NCBI GenBank assembly: GCA_003138355.1 | Contig: PLFX01000054.1 | Coordinates: 1 to 64,000, forward strand | From: Solirubrobacterales bacterium | GTDB taxonomy: Bacteria > Actinomycetota > Thermoleophilia > Solirubrobacterales > Solirubrobacteraceae | DNA length: 64,000 nt | Direction of reading: 5' to 3' | Part shown: positions 62,855 to 64,000 of the stretch, in pieces | Position numbering within the stretch: the stretch's first letter is position 1 | How the letters are laid out: each line of letters starts with the position of its first letter | Translations under genes and position numbers: made by a program | Notes under the pieces: generated by a model | Told to the model about the DNA's origin: nothing | The model's database searches: none | The model's input: the letters and a program-made list of their open reading frames with translations, nothing else

Positions 62855-64000
62855 GTGGATCGCGAGGGCGCTGAGGAGGTTGCGCGGCGGATCGCCGCCG
62901 GAGGCGTACGCGCCGCGCAGGCACCGCTCGCCGAGCTCGTCCGTCGAACGCCGCTGCTCAGCTCGGGAACGCTCGAGCGCCGCTGCGGCGGGCAGGTACT
63001 GCTGAAGGCCGAGAGCCTTCAGCGGACCGGCTCGTTCAAGCTTCGCGGCGCATTCACGAAGCTCCTGAGCCTCGATCAGCCGAAGGGCGTCGTCACCGGC
63101 AGCGCCGGCAACCACGCACAGGCGCTCGCCTACGCAGCGCAGCAGCGCGGTGTGCCCTGCGTCGTCTATATGCCGAGCGAGGCGCCGGTCGCGAAGGTCG
63201 CGGCGGTCGGCTCCTACGGCGGTCGGGTCGTGCTGCGTGGCGACACGGTCGAGGAGTGCGTCGAGGCCGCCAGTGAGCATGCGCGCGAAAGCGGGGAGAC
63301 CTTCGTCCACCCGTTCGACGACGCCGAGGTGATCATCGGTCAGGGCACGCTCGGGGTCGAGCTGCTCGACGACGTGGCCGATCTCGGGATGGTGATCCTT
63401 CCGCTCGGGGGCGGGGGGCTTGCGAGCGGCGTTGCCGGCGCGATCAAGCTCGCCCGGCCCGACGTGAGGATCGTCGCCGTTCAGGCCGAGGGTGTCGCCG
63501 CGTTCCCGGCATCGCTCGCTGCCGGCGCGCCGGTCACCTCGCCCTCGGTGAGCACGATCGCGGACGGGATCGCGGTCAAGCGCCCGGGCGCGCTGACGCT
63601 GCCGCTCGTCGAGCGCTTCGTCGACGACGTCGTGGTCGTGGCGGACGACGACATCGCCGAGGCGATGGTGCTCCTGATGGAGCGGGCAAAGCTTGTCGTC
63701 GAGGGCGCGGGGGCGGTTGGCGTGGCGGCGCTACTCGCGGGCGTGGTCGAGCCCGTCACCAAGGGCACGACGGTCGTCGTTCTCTCAGGTGGGAACGTCG
63801 ACGCGGCGCTGCTCGCGCTCGTCGCGCAGCGCCACGAGGTCGCCGTCGGTCGGCGCCTGCGGATCGCGACCGCGGTCTCCGACAGGCCCGGCGGGCTTGC
63901 CGCGCTGCTGACCTGCGTCGCACAGGCGGGCGCCAACCTCGTCACCGTCGAGCACCTCCGCGAGGCGGCCGAGCTGCACGTGCGTCAGACCGGCGTGGAG
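62855..64000 (+). CDS. ilvA: Threonine ammonia-lyase, truncated by the window end
   Basis: The first 382 codons, open to the window end. K62 in RTGSFKLRGAF is the PLP lysine, TGSAGNHAQALAYAA the substrate loop, and LPLGGGGLASGVAGAI the glycine-rich phosphate loop. From about residue 325 an ACT domain begins (LRIATAVSDRPGGLAALL), so this is the form with one C-terminal ACT domain, common in actinobacteria, giving 2-oxobutanoate from threonine. The GTG at 62855 is the start; no ribosome site is seen. Confidence 0.92.
   Translation, partial: MDREGAEEVARRIAAGGVRAAQAPLAELVRRTPLLSSGTLERRCGGQVLLKAESLQRTGSFKLRGAFTKLLSLDQPKGVVTGSAGNHAQALAYAAQQRGVPCVVYMPSEAPVAKVAAVGSYGGRVVLRGDTVEECVEAASEHARESGETFVHPFDDAEVIIGQGTLGVELLDDVADLGMVILPLGGGGLASGVAGAIKLARPDVRIVAVQAEGVAAFPASLAAGAPVTSPSVSTIADGIAVKRPGALTLPLVERFVDDVVVVADDDIAEAMVLLMERAKLVVEGAGAVGVAALLAGVVEPVTKGTTVVVLSGGNVDAALLALVAQRHEVAVGRRLRIATAVSDRPGGLAALLTCVAQAGANLVTVEHLREAAELHVRQTGVE

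Overview
The window reads as the chromosome of a very GC-rich, single-membrane actinobacterium. Thermoleophilia (Solirubrobacterales or Gaiellales-like) is my best guess. The support is the GC-rich third codon positions, the shikimate/type IV pilus/isoprenoid gene order, the absence of a pilus secretin, and many genes with a TANNNT hexamer 6-10 nt before a start codon and no Shine-Dalgarno (leaderless mRNAs). The class is an inference; nothing here was searched against a database.

Layout. (1) 1-10072: part of an integrated phage-like or satellite-like element ending at the 3' end of a tRNA-Met(CAU) gene. A leftward series of genes holds DNA-binding proteins, a RepA-like ATPase, an excisionase-like protein, a small terminase-like protein, a RusA-like resolvase, the large terminase and small unknown genes. 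A rightward pair at the left edge includes a SIR2-domain protein, a likely defence gene. No integrase, portal or capsid gene is visible; the left end is outside the window. (2) 10.2-15.5 kb: formiminotransferase, a membrane protein, an MBL hydrolase, hisS and aspS, mostly overlapping. (3) 15.5-19.1 kb: a divergent Nramp-family transporter, a VOC protein and a soluble MgtE-N/CBS protein, with a leaderless upstream ORF before the transporter; I read this as a candidate Mg2+ uptake unit. (4) 19.2-26.8 kb: DJ-1/PfpI protein, a NifU-MnmA fusion, alaS, ruvX, mltG, aroE. (5) 26.8-43.7 kb: type IV pilus genes (pilB, pilT, pilC, three pilins, pilD, pilM, pilN, pilO and a PilP-position protein), interrupted by a membrane protein, RNase D, an orphan response regulator, a GT39-like glycosyltransferase and a zinc-ribbon miniprotein. 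Two pilins are a 774-bp tandem duplication. (6) 43.7-48 kb: aroC, fused aroK-aroB, aroQ, pepQ. (7) 48-53.6 kb: envelope genes (GT-C enzyme, a polytopic protein with a GxGD-like motif, an LCP protein) and a NarL-type two-component system. (8) 53.7-62 kb: efp, nusB, xseB (no xseA), ispA, dxs, tlyA, nadK, a small-gene region, recN. (9) 62-64 kb: arylamine N-acetyltransferase and threonine ammonia-lyase, which runs off the window.

How it fits together. Five shikimate-pathway functions (aroE, aroC, aroK, aroB, aroQ) flank a pilus assembly locus, and the efp-recN run joins translation, isoprenoid (dxs/ispA) and NAD(P) metabolism. The points most worth a second look are the Nramp/MgtE-like pair with its upstream ORF, the NifU-MnmA fusion with a lost third cysteine, the SIR2 pair in the tRNA-linked element, the isolated 44-residue peptide gene between nadK and recN, and the GxGD-like membrane protein.
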